Below are positions 1-7,513 of a stretch of 64,000 bases of DNA, in pieces. The notes beneath the pieces were generated by a model. It did not search any database and had not been told where the DNA came from. It saw only the letters and a program-made list of their open reading frames with translations. The stretch lies in contig NZ_JAJEWM010000001.1 in the NCBI RefSeq assembly GCF_020687685.1, forward strand, positions 992,001 to 1,056,000, read 5' to 3'. Position 1 is the first letter of the stretch. Every line of letters begins with the position of its first letter. Position numbers and translations under genes: made by a program. The stretch comes from Tessaracoccus sp. OS52. GTDB taxonomy: Bacteria > Actinomycetota > Actinomycetes > Propionibacteriales > Propionibacteriaceae.

Positions 1-486
1 TACGTCGACGGCAACCATGACCACTGGTCGCCGGAGCAGTCAGCGGAGCACCAGCTACTGCGCGAACTGGGCGTCGAACACCTGGTTAACGAGGCTGTGC
101 CGATCTCGGGGCGCTGGGGGACGTTGTCGTTGGTGGGCGTGGACGACTACTATTCCGGGCACGGTGACCTGGCCGCCAGCCTCGAGAGCGTGCCGAGGGA
201 CGGGTTCAGGTTCGTAATCACCCACTCCCCGCAGATCTTCCCGGAGCTTGTGGAGCACGGTGTGGACTACGCGGTCTGCGGTCACACCCACGGTGGCCAG
301 GTGAGACTCCCGCTCGTCGGTGCCCTGTACACACCCGGGGAGATGTTCCCCAGGTTCGACAAGGGTGCCTATCGCCAGGGCGCCACCACCATGTACATCG
401 ATTCGGGCATCGGGGTGACCGGGCCCCCGGTCCGGTTGTTGAACCAGTCCCAGATCACCCTGCACGTCGTAGGCCCGCAAGGCTGA
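1..486 (+). CDS. Metallophosphoesterase, C-terminal part (5' cut by window edge)
   Basis: The reading frame is open from the first base, so the gene starts upstream. The visible part begins with YVDGNHDHWS, the GNHD metal-binding motif of calcineurin-like phosphoesterases, and later carries CGHTHGGQVRLP, the GHTHGGQ motif that closes the two-metal site. This pair is typical of the YkuE-like branch, often membrane-associated proteins acting on phosphoester bonds. The substrate cannot be told from the fragment, and the N-terminal metal ligands (DxH) are outside the window. It is followed by about 100 bases without a gene before the convergent uppS. Family assignment is firm; the physiological role is unknown. 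Confidence 0.9.
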   Translation, partial: YVDGNHDHWSPEQSAEHQLLRELGVEHLVNEAVPISGRWGTLSLVGVDDYYSGHGDLAASLESVPRDGFRFVITHSPQIFPELVEHGVDYAVCGHTHGGQVRLPLVGALYTPGEMFPRFDKGAYRQGATTMYIDSGIGVTGPPVRLLNQSQITLHVVGPQG

Positions 487-586
487 CGGTTTGCGCCCGG
501 CAGTTACGGGTCCCCGCGCCTCGGAAGTGGACCACCTGACCGCTCGCGTCGTGTGGGTCCCTTAGAGAATGCGTTCCGGAGCCGAA

Positions 587-1351
587 TCAGGCGCTGCCGA
601 AGCGTCGCTCGCGGGTGCTGTACTGCTCGACGGCGGCCCACAGGTCCCGGCGGTCGAAGTCGGGCCAGAGGCGGTCGAGGAAGATGAACTCGGCGTAGGC
701 GGACTGCCACAGCAGGAAGTTCGACGTGCGTTGCTCGCCGGAGCTGCGCAGGAACAGGTCGACGTCGGGGATGTCCGGCTCGTCGAGGAACTTGGCGAAC
801 CTGGCCTCGGTGAGCCGATCCGGGTCGAGTCTCCCTGCCGCCGCCTCGCGTGCGATCTCCCGGGCGGCGTCGACGATCTCGGCCCGCCCGCCGTAGTTGA
901 CGCAGAACTGGAGGGTCAGCTTGTCGTTGTCCCGGCTCTGCGCCTCGGCGGTCTCCAGTTCCCGGATCACCGACCCCCAGAGCCTCGGCCGACGACCCGC
1001 CCACCGGATCCGCACGCCCATCGCGTCCAACTCATCGCGGCGACGGTGGATCACGTCCCGGTTGAAGCCCATCAGCCAGCGCACCTCGTCCGGCGAACGC
1101 TTCCAGTTCTCGGTGGAGAAGGCATAGGCCGACAGGTAGGGGATGCCGAGTTCGAGGGCGCCGTGGATGACGTCGAGCAGCGAGCTCTCACCCCGGGCGT
1201 GCCCCTCGGTCCGCTTCAGGCCACGCTGCTTGGCCCACCGCCCGTTTCCGTCCATCACTATCGCGACGTGCCTCGGCAGGGCCTTCGCCGGAATCTTCGG
1301 CGCCTGTGCACCGCTGGGATGAGGGGGCGGGGGCCGGTAGGAGTCTGCCAC
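587..1351 (-). CDS. uppS: Isoprenyl transferase (undecaprenyl diphosphate synthase family)
   Basis: 254-residue cis-prenyltransferase that adds isopentenyl units to an allylic diphosphate to make the lipid carrier for cell-wall synthesis. [18 protein letters not shown] holds the catalytic Asp (about D34) and the diphosphate-binding loop. [20 protein letters not shown] is the conserved C-terminal IPP-binding and dimer motif. Length is normal for the family. The GTG start is chosen because a TAGGCT box lies six bases upstream, which implies leaderless transcription and leaves no room for an earlier start. It is divergent from recO with only 48 bases between, as in many actinobacteria. Short-chain (Z-FPP) and decaprenyl enzymes share these motifs, so product chain length is not determined. 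Confidence 0.95.
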   Translation of the reverse strand: MADSYRPPPPHPSGAQAPKIPAKALPRHVAIVMDGNGRWAKQRGLKRTEGHARGESSLLDVIHGALELGIPYLSAYAFSTENWKRSPDEVRWLMGFNRDVIHRRRDELDAMGVRIRWAGRRPRLWGSVIRELETAEAQSRDNDKLTLQFCVNYGGRAEIVDAAREIAREAAAGRLDPDRLTEARFAKFLDEPDIPDVDLFLRSSGEQRTSNFLLWQSAYAEFIFLDRLWPDFDRRDLWAAVEQYSTRERRFGSA

Positions 1352-1357
1352 GCGCCG

Positions 1358-1363
1358 AGCCTA
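1358..1363 (-). promoter_or_regulatory. -10 box of uppS (leaderless)
   Basis: TAGGCT on the minus strand lies six bases before the uppS GTG, which puts transcription start at or next to the start codon. No Shine-Dalgarno sequence is visible. Confidence 0.6.
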
Positions 1364-1387
1364 CCGGGACGGCGTGGGGGCGGCTCG

Positions 1388-1393
1388 TAGACT
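1388..1393 (+). promoter_or_regulatory. -10 box of recO (leaderless)
   Basis: TAGACT lies six bases before the recO GTG. Together with the opposing uppS box it makes a compact divergent promoter pair. Confidence 0.6.
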
Positions 1394-1399
1394 GGGCCG

Positions 1400-2125
1400 G
1401 TGGCCACCTACCGTGACGAAGCAGTTGTGCTGCGCACGTACCAGCTGGGCGAGGCCGACCGGATCATCTGCCTGCTGACGCGCAGCCACGGGAAGGTCCG
1501 CGCGGTCGCCAAAGGGGTGCGGCGCACCAGCAGCAAGTTCGGCTCCCGGCTGGAGCCCTTCAGCCACATCGACGTCCAGTTCGCGGAGGGTCGCGGTTCG
1601 CTGGAGGTGGTCACCCAGGCCGAGACGCTGCACCCCAGCCTGCTGGGGAGCGACTACGACCGGTTCACCGCCGGCCAGGTCCTGGTGGAGGCCGCCGAAC
1701 GTCTTGTCGCCGAGGACGGGGTCCCGTCCCTGCCCCAGTACCGTCTCCTTCTCGGAGCCGTTCTCGCCATGGGCAAGCCGGAGATGTCTCCGGCGGCCGT
1801 GGTCGACTCCTACCTCCTGCGCTCACTGGCCATCGCCGGGTGGGCGGTGGTGCTGGAGTCCTGTTCCAGCTGCGGCATCACCCAGGACGTCGGCTGGTTC
1901 AATCCGCAGGGCGGCGGCATGGTGTGCGTCCGGTGCCGGCCGCCGTCGTCGGCGCGGGTGGATGCTGAGACCCTGCGGCACCTTACTGCGCTGCTGACCG
2001 GGGACTGGGCGACGGTGGGGGCCGCGGATCCGTCGGTGGTCAGGCGCTGCCACGGGCTGGTGGTGGCGTTCGCGAACTGGCACCTCGACAGGGCGTTGCG
2101 CTCAATCCCGTTCCTTGAGCGCTGA
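1400..2125 (+). CDS. recO: DNA repair protein RecO
   Basis: 241 residues. The N-terminal OB-fold begins TYRDEAVVLRTYQLGEADRI, the standard RecO opening, followed by KGVRRTSSKFGSRLEPF. A C-terminal zinc finger is visible as CSSCG then CVRC. RecO loads RecA onto SSB-coated DNA with RecR in gap repair. The GTG start is supported by the -10 box six bases upstream. The 3' end overlaps the convergent zur gene by 24 bases. Nothing is missing from the family pattern. Confidence 0.95.
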   Translation: MATYRDEAVVLRTYQLGEADRIICLLTRSHGKVRAVAKGVRRTSSKFGSRLEPFSHIDVQFAEGRGSLEVVTQAETLHPSLLGSDYDRFTAGQVLVEAAERLVAEDGVPSLPQYRLLLGAVLAMGKPEMSPAAVVDSYLLRSLAIAGWAVVLESCSSCGITQDVGWFNPQGGGMVCVRCRPPSSARVDAETLRHLTALLTGDWATVGAADPSVVRRCHGLVVAFANWHLDRALRSIPFLER

Positions 2126-2530
2126 GCACTCCGCGCACAGCCCGAAGATCTCGATCTCGTGGCCGGCGTCGGTGAAGCCGTGCTCGGCCGCGACGTTGTG
2201 GGCCCAGTCCTCGACCGACCTGGCCGAAATCTCCACGGTGGCGGCGCATTCGCGGCAGACCAGATGGTGGTGGTGCCCGCCGGAGCAGCGGCGGTAGGCC
2301 GACTCCCCGTCCGGGGTGCGCAGGACGTCCACCTCGCCTGCGTCGGCCATCGCCTGCAGAGCCCGGTACACGGTGGCCAGCCCGACCTTGTCGCCGAGCT
2401 GTTTGAGGTCGTCGTGGACCTGGGCCGCGGTGCGGAACTCCGGCATGCGGCCGAGCAGGTCCCGCACCGCTGCCCGCTGCCAGGTCTGGCGGGTCATCGG
2501 ACTGGGGCGGTCGGGTTCAGTGCTCGTCAT
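2102..2530 (-). CDS. zur: Fur-family metalloregulator, probably Zur
   Basis: 142 residues. The N-terminal winged helix includes AAQVHDDLKQLGDKVGLATVYRALQ, the Fur recognition-helix pattern. The dimerisation half has GHHHHLVCREC and a second CAEC, a structural zinc site plus the histidine-rich sensory site. It is the last gene of the znuACB operon, and its start overlaps the end of znuB by 14 bases, so translational coupling is likely. A Zur/Fur-type box sits on the znuA promoter. The zinc-uptake context favours Zur over Fur. Its 3' end overlaps recO on the other strand. Confidence 0.85.
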   Translation of the reverse strand: MTSTEPDRPSPMTRQTWQRAAVRDLLGRMPEFRTAAQVHDDLKQLGDKVGLATVYRALQAMADAGEVDVLRTPDGESAYRRCSGGHHHHLVCRECAATVEISARSVEDWAHNVAAEHGFTDAGHEIEIFGLCAECSALKERD

Positions 2531-3500
2531 AGTGGTCTCCGTGGCGTGCGTGTCGGTGGCCGTCGTGCACGAAGTCGAGATGGTCGCCGTGCTGGATCAC
2601 CTGGACACCCTCGCGGTGGGCGAACTCGTCGTCGTGGTTCTCGGCGGGCTCGTGCAGGTGGTCGCCGTGGTCCTCGATGTAGGGGATGAACCGGCGGGAC
2701 CGCTGGATGGGCCCGGCCACCAGCCAGCCGACCCCGAGCAGGCCGATGGCCACGACGACGATGGTCGCGCCCGATGCGGTGTCCAGGTAGAAGGAGCCGA
2801 CGGTGCCGATGATCGCCGCGACCACCCCGACTCCCATGGCGCCGTAGAAGGCCGCCTTGAAGCCGACGAACAGCTGCTGCGACGTCGCCACCGGGATGAC
2901 CATGAGAGCGCTGATGAGCAGCAGCCCGACGGTGCGCATCGACAGGCTGACCGTTACCGCGGCCAGCACCACGACCATGAGGTTCAGCAGGTTGACCCGC
3001 ACCCCGAGCACCCGGGCGTAGTCCTCGTCGGCCGCGACGGCGAACAGGCGGGGCGACAACCCGATGGTGAGCGCGAGGATCACCACGGCGAGGCCGAGGA
3101 TCACCCAGAGGTCGGTGTTGGTCACCGAGGTCAGGGAGCCGAACAGAAAGGCAGACAGGCCTGCGGCGCCCTGGCCGGAGATGCCGGCCATCATCGCGCC
3201 TGCCGCGAGGCCACCGTAGAACAGGATCGCGAGCCCGAGGTCGCCGGAGGCCTTGCCGTGCTGCCGCGCCAGTTCCACAGCCACGGCCCCGAGGACGCTG
3301 ACGATGATCGCCATCGGCAACGGAGAGGTGTTCGTCAGGAACGCCAGTCCGACGCCCATGATCGCCACGTGCCCCAGACCGTCGCCCAGGAGGCTGAGCT
3401 TGCGCTGCACGATGTAGATGCCGATCGCGGGCGCCACCAGACCACTCAGCACCGCGGCGAGCAGTGCCCGCTGCATGAACGGGTAGGAGAAGACCTCCAT
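2517..3500 (-). CDS. znuB: Zinc ABC transporter permease ZnuB
   Basis: 327-residue ABC-3 family membrane protein starting MEVFSYPFMQRALLAAVL, with about eight or nine hydrophobic segments. QRKLSLLGDGLGHVAIMGVG is the cytoplasmic coupling region that docks ZnuC. The frame is open much further upstream, but the true ATG forms a TGATG overlap with the znuC stop. After the last helix comes a histidine- and acid-rich tail (FIPYIEDHGDHLHEPAENHD and beyond, ending RHARHGDHYDEH) of about 55 residues. That tail is longer than in typical ZnuB and may bind zinc on the cytoplasmic side (inference). Manganese transporters share the fold; the regulator and context favour zinc. Confidence 0.9.
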   Translation of the reverse strand: MEVFSYPFMQRALLAAVLSGLVAPAIGIYIVQRKLSLLGDGLGHVAIMGVGLAFLTNTSPLPMAIIVSVLGAVAVELARQHGKASGDLGLAILFYGGLAAGAMMAGISGQGAAGLSAFLFGSLTSVTNTDLWVILGLAVVILALTIGLSPRLFAVAADEDYARVLGVRVNLLNLMVVVLAAVTVSLSMRTVGLLLISALMVIPVATSQQLFVGFKAAFYGAMGVGVVAAIIGTVGSFYLDTASGATIVVVAIGLLGVGWLVAGPIQRSRRFIPYIEDHGDHLHEPAENHDDEFAHREGVQVIQHGDHLDFVHDGHRHARHGDHYDEH

Positions 3501-4258
3501 CACTGGCCCCTGGGAACCGGGTCGAGGAGGCCCACGGCGGAGTCCTCGAAGCTGCTGGGCTCGCAGTTGGCCGCCGAGCCTGCCCGCTCGTGTTCGACGA
3601 CGCGGCCGTCGCACAGCGTGATGCTGCGGTCCAGCACCGGGGCCATTGGGCCCAGTTCGTGCAGCACCACCGCCATCCCCATGCCGTCGGCACGCAGCCC
3701 GGCCAGGAGGTTGGCCAGGCCGGCCTGGCTGTGGAGGTCCACGCCCGCGAACGGCTCGTCCATGACCAGCAGCTCCGGCTCCGTGGACAGGGCCCTGGCG
3801 ATCAGCGTCCGTTGCTTCTGCCCCCCGGACAAGGTCCGGAAAGGCCACTTCGCGCGGTCCGCGAGACCGACGAGTTCCAGGGCGTGTTCGACGGCGACCC
3901 GGTCTGCCTTGCGGAACCACCGGAAGGGCTTGTGGTGGGACAGTCGGCCCGACGACGCGATCTCGGTCACCGTGGCGTTATTGACGTTGAGGGTCGAGTG
4001 CTGCGGCACGTAGCCGATCCGCGCCCAGTCCCTGAAGGCCTCCAGCGGTTCACCGAAGAGGCGCACGCTGCCCTCCTGGATGGGGTTCAGCCCGACGACC
4101 GCTCGGATCAGTGTTGACTTGCCAGATCCGTTGCCGCCGAGCACGGCCACGGCCTCACGGGGGGCGACGTGGAGGCTCACGTCGCGCAGGATGGGTAGCC
4201 CTCCGAGTGAGACGAAGATCCCGTCGGCGGCGATCAGGTCAGCATCAGGAGCAGCCAT
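3500..4258 (-). CDS. znuC: Zinc ABC transporter ATPase ZnuC
   Basis: 252 residues. Walker A GGNGSGKST, signature LSGGQ and Walker B LLVMDEP are all intact, followed by the H-loop region VVLHELGPM. It powers uptake of zinc delivered by ZnuA through ZnuB. The start chosen is ATG of MAAPDADLIAADGIFV; longer in-frame versions would read back through the end of znuA. The start overlaps znuA by 14 bases and the stop overlaps the znuB start, so the four genes form one tightly coupled operon. Confidence 0.93.
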   Translation of the reverse strand: MAAPDADLIAADGIFVSLGGLPILRDVSLHVAPREAVAVLGGNGSGKSTLIRAVVGLNPIQEGSVRLFGEPLEAFRDWARIGYVPQHSTLNVNNATVTEIASSGRLSHHKPFRWFRKADRVAVEHALELVGLADRAKWPFRTLSGGQKQRTLIARALSTEPELLVMDEPFAGVDLHSQAGLANLLAGLRADGMGMAVVLHELGPMAPVLDRSITLCDGRVVEHERAGSAANCEPSSFEDSAVGLLDPVPRGQ

Positions 4259-5174
4259 TGGCGTCCCTGATGGCCTGGAGGTTGGCGCGCATGATCGAAG
4301 GATAGTCCTGGCCCGCCGAGTCGGGTCCGACGGACTCGATGGGGTCGAGGACGGCGGTCTTGAGGCCGAGGTCGCCAGCGATCGACTGGGCGACTGCATC
4401 CGAGGCCTGGGACTCGAAGAAGATGGTGGTGGCGCCGTGCTCCCGTGCCAGCGCCTGGACCTCCGCCACGCGGGCTGGGGAGGGCTCGGACTCGGGGGAG
4501 AGCCCGGCGACGGAGATCTGCTCGAGGTCGTAGCGCTCGGTCAGGTAGCCGAAGGCGGCGTGGGCGACGAAGATCTCGCGGCGCTCGCACTCGGCCAGTC
4601 CGGAGGTGAACTCCTCGTCCAGGACCGCCAGTTCGTCGGTGCCACGGGAGGCGTTGGCGGCGAACTTCTCGGCCTGCTCAGGCGCAACGGCCGCCAGTTC
4701 CTCGGAGATGGCGGAGGTGACGTCGGCGAGCCTGGCTGGATCGAGCCAGAAGTGCGGATCCAGGTCCGTGTGCTCTTCCTCGTCCGCATGCCCCTCGTCG
4801 CTCTCCCCGGCCGGCCCTTCGGTCAGCTCAGCGAATTGCGACACCTCGATCACCTTGGCCGGCCCGGCCTGGGCGATGGCGTCGTCGACGGCGGGCTGGA
4901 AGCCTTCGAGGTAGACCACGACGTCGGCCTCTGTGAGAGCGACGATCTGCTGCGGTGACAGTTCAAGGTCGTGTGCTTCGACGCCGGGGGTGGTGAGGTT
5001 GGAGACGGTGACGCCCTCACCCCCTGCCAGTTCGGCGGCGTAGGCGAGGGGGTAGAACGCCGCTGCGACCTGCAGGCCTTCCTCCGAGTCCGGTCCGGTC
5101 GGCGCGTCCGCCCCACAGGCCGAAAGGAGGAGGGCGGCTGCCGCCAGGGGCACGGAAAGACGATTGCTTCGCAT
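4245..5174 (-). CDS. znuA: Zinc-binding lipoprotein ZnuA
   Basis: 309 residues. MRSNRLSVPLAAAALLLSAC is a lipoprotein signal ending at lipobox Cys. The mature protein is a cluster A-I solute-binding protein with GVEAHDLELSP (first histidine ligand), an acid/His-rich loop GHADEEEHTDLDPHFWLDP, and HAAFGYLTERY. These match zinc/manganese binders. The ATG is preferred over an in-frame TTG five codons upstream, because TTGACA and GATACT promoter boxes place the transcription start at this ATG. It is the first gene of znuA-znuC-znuB-zur. Confidence 0.92.
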   Translation of the reverse strand: MRSNRLSVPLAAAALLLSACGADAPTGPDSEEGLQVAAAFYPLAYAAELAGGEGVTVSNLTTPGVEAHDLELSPQQIVALTEADVVVYLEGFQPAVDDAIAQAGPAKVIEVSQFAELTEGPAGESDEGHADEEEHTDLDPHFWLDPARLADVTSAISEELAAVAPEQAEKFAANASRGTDELAVLDEEFTSGLAECERREIFVAHAAFGYLTERYDLEQISVAGLSPESEPSPARVAEVQALAREHGATTIFFESQASDAVAQSIAGDLGLKTAVLDPIESVGPDSAGQDYPSIMRANLQAIRDANGCS

Positions 5175-5188
5175 GAGAATCAGTATCA
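5174..5188 (-). promoter_or_regulatory. Putative Zur operator over znuA -10 and start codon
   Basis: TGATACTGATTCTCA is an imperfect palindrome resembling actinobacterial Zur boxes of the TGANANTGATTNTCA kind. It covers the -10 region and the first base of the start codon, so bound repressor would block polymerase. Regulator and box belong to the same operon, implying autoregulation. Confidence 0.65.
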
Positions 5189-5211
5189 ATAAGGGATGGG
5201 GGAGATGTCAA
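5182..5211 (-). promoter_or_regulatory. znuA promoter (leaderless)
   Basis: On the minus strand TTGACA at 5211-5206 is followed by an 18-base spacer and GATACT at 5187-5182 (or TGATAC with a 17-base spacer). The znuA ATG lies seven bases after GATACT, so the mRNA should begin at the start codon. This is the best -35/-10 pair seen in the window. Confidence 0.65.
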
Positions 5212-5223
5212 GCGCAGCTGGGC

Positions 5224-5229
5224 TAGGCT
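5224..5229 (+). promoter_or_regulatory. -10 box of the small monooxygenase gene (leaderless)
   Basis: TAGGCT lies seven bases before the ATG at 5237, with no Shine-Dalgarno sequence between. Confidence 0.5.
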
Positions 5230-5236
5230 CCAACCC

Positions 5237-5542
5237 ATGCTCCTGGCCATCTCCCGATTCCGCCACGTCGATGCCGCCTTCGAGGCGCAGGCTGGTGAAG
5301 TCATCCGGTTCTGGCTGGGCAGGCCCGGATGCCTCGGCGCTGAACTGGTCCGGAACCTGGATGACCCAGGTCTTTGGGCCATCCTCAGCCGCTGGGAATC
5401 CGTCGGTGACTACCGGCGCTCGTTCAGCGGCTACGACGCCAAGGTCGTCCTCACCCCAGTGCTGAGCCGGGCCATCGATGAACCGTCGGCCTACCTCGAC
5501 CCCACGGAGCTCGGACCAAACGTGCCTCGCGGTCAGGGCTGA
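5237..5542 (+). CDS. Antibiotic biosynthesis monooxygenase (ABM) fold protein
   Basis: 101 residues, the usual size of single-domain ABM proteins. MLLAISRFRHVDAAFEAQAG followed by RPGCLGAELVRNLDDPGLWA and WESVGDYRRSFSGYD is the ferredoxin-like beta-alpha-beta pattern with the conserved Trp. Such proteins act as quinol monooxygenases or heme-degrading or signalling dimers; none of these is specified here. It is divergent from znuA and convergent with the SIS gene, and probably transcribed alone from a leaderless promoter. Confidence 0.7.
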   Translation: MLLAISRFRHVDAAFEAQAGEVIRFWLGRPGCLGAELVRNLDDPGLWAILSRWESVGDYRRSFSGYDAKVVLTPVLSRAIDEPSAYLDPTELGPNVPRGQG

Positions 5543-5558
5543 GCCCGGCGACGCGGTC

Positions 5559-6326
5559 TCACTTCAGGTAGGCGTGGGGGCGGATGCGGGCCCCGTAGCG
5601 CTCCTGCAGGTCATGGTTGTGCTCGTCGCCACCAGGGATGTTGGCGGAGATGAACATCGGCGGCAGGGTCCCGCGCTCCTGGAGCTGCGCCGCGGTCTCG
5701 ATGGTGAGCAGTTGCGCGATGTAGGCGGCCGTGAGGGAGGAGACCGGCCCGACCTTGAGTCCGTCGGTGAGCTCGAGGGTGGCGTCGCCGTAGGGGGCAT
5801 GGTTGTCGATCACCACATCGGCCACCTCGAACAGGCGCTTGCCGCTGGGGTGCTTGGAGGTGACGCCCTTGCTGTGCTCCAGACTCGTGACGGCGATCAC
5901 CGGCAGGCCCTCGGCCCTGGCCCGCCGCGCAAGGCCCACCGTGGAGCCGTTGGCTCCGGAGTTGGACGCGATGATGAACGCGTCGTCGGCGCGGATGTCG
6001 TAGAGGTCGTACAGCTCGTCGGCGACGCTGTCGTCGCGCTCGAGCTCGGCACCCCCGATTTCCGAGACGCTTTTGCGGGAGCCGATCAGGAACAGGTCCT
6101 TCAGCATCATGTGATGGGTGGGGATGAACCCTCCTGCGCGACCCGCGATCTCCATCGCGAAGGCCTCGGAGTGCCCGGTGCCGAAGGCGTGCAGCACACC
6201 GCCGCGGGCGAACGTCTCCACCATGATGGCGATCGCGCGGTCGAAGCGTCCGCTCGCGGCCTCGGCGTCCAGGGTGCGGAGTCGGTCGGCGACCTCGGTT
6301 GCGAAGGCGGTGGTCAGGCTGTGCAT
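5559..6326 (-). CDS. SIS-domain phosphosugar-binding protein (UPF0309-like)
   Basis: 255 residues. One SIS domain is visible: GGVLHAFGTGHSEAFAMEIA (phosphosugar-binding loop), FIIASNSGANGSTVGLARRA and PVIAVTSLEHSKGVT. It resembles amino-sugar phosphate isomerase or etherase-like proteins. An AAGGAG Shine-Dalgarno sequence precedes the ATG. It is divergent from an N-acetylglucosamine-kinase-like gene with a palindrome between, so both probably serve salvage of N-acetylated sugars such as cell-wall amino sugars (inference). MurQ has a similar fold but is longer and has other motifs. Confidence 0.8.
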   Translation of the reverse strand: MHSLTTAFATEVADRLRTLDAEAASGRFDRAIAIMVETFARGGVLHAFGTGHSEAFAMEIAGRAGGFIPTHHMMLKDLFLIGSRKSVSEIGGAELERDDSVADELYDLYDIRADDAFIIASNSGANGSTVGLARRARAEGLPVIAVTSLEHSKGVTSKHPSGKRLFEVADVVIDNHAPYGDATLELTDGLKVGPVSSLTAAYIAQLLTIETAAQLQERGTLPPMFISANIPGGDEHNHDLQERYGARIRPHAYLK

Positions 6327-6438
6327 GGTGCTCCTTGCGTGGATTGATGGACGACGGCGAGGCTGGCACTTCGACGTTGCCTGGCCCGCCGGGTACCGGC
6401 CGGGCCGCGGGCGGTGTTCGTCTGTAGCCTGTCCTTGT

Positions 6439-6451
6439 GAAAGCTACTTTC
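6439..6451. promoter_or_regulatory. Perfect palindrome GAAAG-CTA-CTTTC, likely operator
   Basis: The 5+3+5 inverted repeat sits 24 bases before the sugar-kinase ATG, in the 148-base region shared with the divergent SIS gene. RpiR-type repressors of amino-sugar genes often bind GAAA/TTTC palindromes. No such regulator gene is in the window. Confidence 0.45.
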
Positions 6452-6474
6452 GTACCGTTCGGGGTGTCAACAAC

Positions 6475-7491
6475 ATGAGCACCTACCATGCAGCGGGGCC
6501 GGTGGTGATCGCCGTCGACGCCGGCGGGACCAGCTCCCGTACCGCTGTCGTCGGCACCGACGGTGCATGCCTGGGTCTGGGCTTCGCCGGTTCCGCCAAC
6601 CCGCTGTCCTCCGGGGATCCGAAGGCGGCCGAGTCAATCGGGTCCGGTACCTCGGCAGCACTCGCAGCGGGCGGTGTGGACCCTGACTCCGTCGCCGTCG
6701 TGGTGGTGGCGGCAGCCGGCGGCGGCCATCGCCCTGCGTTCACCGGATTGGTGGCAGAGACCCTCGCCCCACTCGGAGTCTCGGCTCCAGTGGTCCTGGC
6801 CGCCGATGGTCACGCGGCTTTCGCCTCCGGAACGCACCTGGAGTCCGGCTACGTGATCGTCTCCGGAACCGGTGCCGTGGCGCATCGCATCGAGAGCGGC
6901 CGGTCCGTGCGCCACTCCGACGGGCTCGGGTGGCTTCTGGGCGACGTGGGGTCCGGATTCTGGATCGGGCTCCACGTCGCGAGGGCGGTACTCTTCGACC
7001 TCGACGGACGCGGTCCGCGCACTGCGATGTCGCCGCTGTTGCTGGCCGAGTTGGGACTGGACCCCGATGATCGCAGCCTCGACGGGAAGGGCCGACCGAG
7101 GGTCATGAGAGCCATTGAGATGGCCCTTTACGGAGATCTGCCGGTACGCGCCGCCCGATTCGCATCCATCTGTTTCCGGGTCCCCGGTGACCCGGTGGCC
7201 GAAGAGATCCTTTCAGGTGCCGCACGGGGACTGGCCGCCACCCTGCGCACGGTGATGGTCCCGACGCTGGACGGTCCCGTGATCGCCGGCGGGGGCCTGC
7301 TGGCGAACCCCACGGGCTTGCTGGAAAGGCTCGCCCGCGAGCTGGGCGAGCCGGTGGCGAGTAGACTCCAACCGGTCCCTGACGGGATCGTGGGAGCGTG
7401 TGTCATCGCCCTGAGACACGTGGGAGTCGTCGTCGACGACCAGGTCTTCAGGACCATCGCCGCCACGGTGACAGAGCGCCGCCCGGGCTGA
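6475..7491 (+). CDS. BadF/BadG/BcrA-type sugar kinase (N-acetylglucosamine kinase-like)
   Basis: 338 residues from ATG MSTYHAAG; the frame is open upstream, but those codons lie in the divergent SIS gene. VIAVDAGGTSSRTAVV is the ASKHA phosphate-1 loop, YVIVSGTGAVAHRI the phosphate-2 loop, and GWLLGDVGSGFWIG the characteristic GlcNAc-kinase segment. GPVIAGGGLLANP is the adenosine motif. It probably phosphorylates N-acetylglucosamine or a related amino sugar in the cytoplasm, working with the divergent SIS protein. The exact sugar is not determined. Confidence 0.85.
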   Translation: MSTYHAAGPVVIAVDAGGTSSRTAVVGTDGACLGLGFAGSANPLSSGDPKAAESIGSGTSAALAAGGVDPDSVAVVVVAAAGGGHRPAFTGLVAETLAPLGVSAPVVLAADGHAAFASGTHLESGYVIVSGTGAVAHRIESGRSVRHSDGLGWLLGDVGSGFWIGLHVARAVLFDLDGRGPRTAMSPLLLAELGLDPDDRSLDGKGRPRVMRAIEMALYGDLPVRAARFASICFRVPGDPVAEEILSGAARGLAATLRTVMVPTLDGPVIAGGGLLANPTGLLERLARELGEPVASRLQPVPDGIVGACVIALRHVGVVVDDQVFRTIAATVTERRPG

Positions 7492-7513
7492 GCCAGCGCC
7501 TGCGGGCGAGGCC

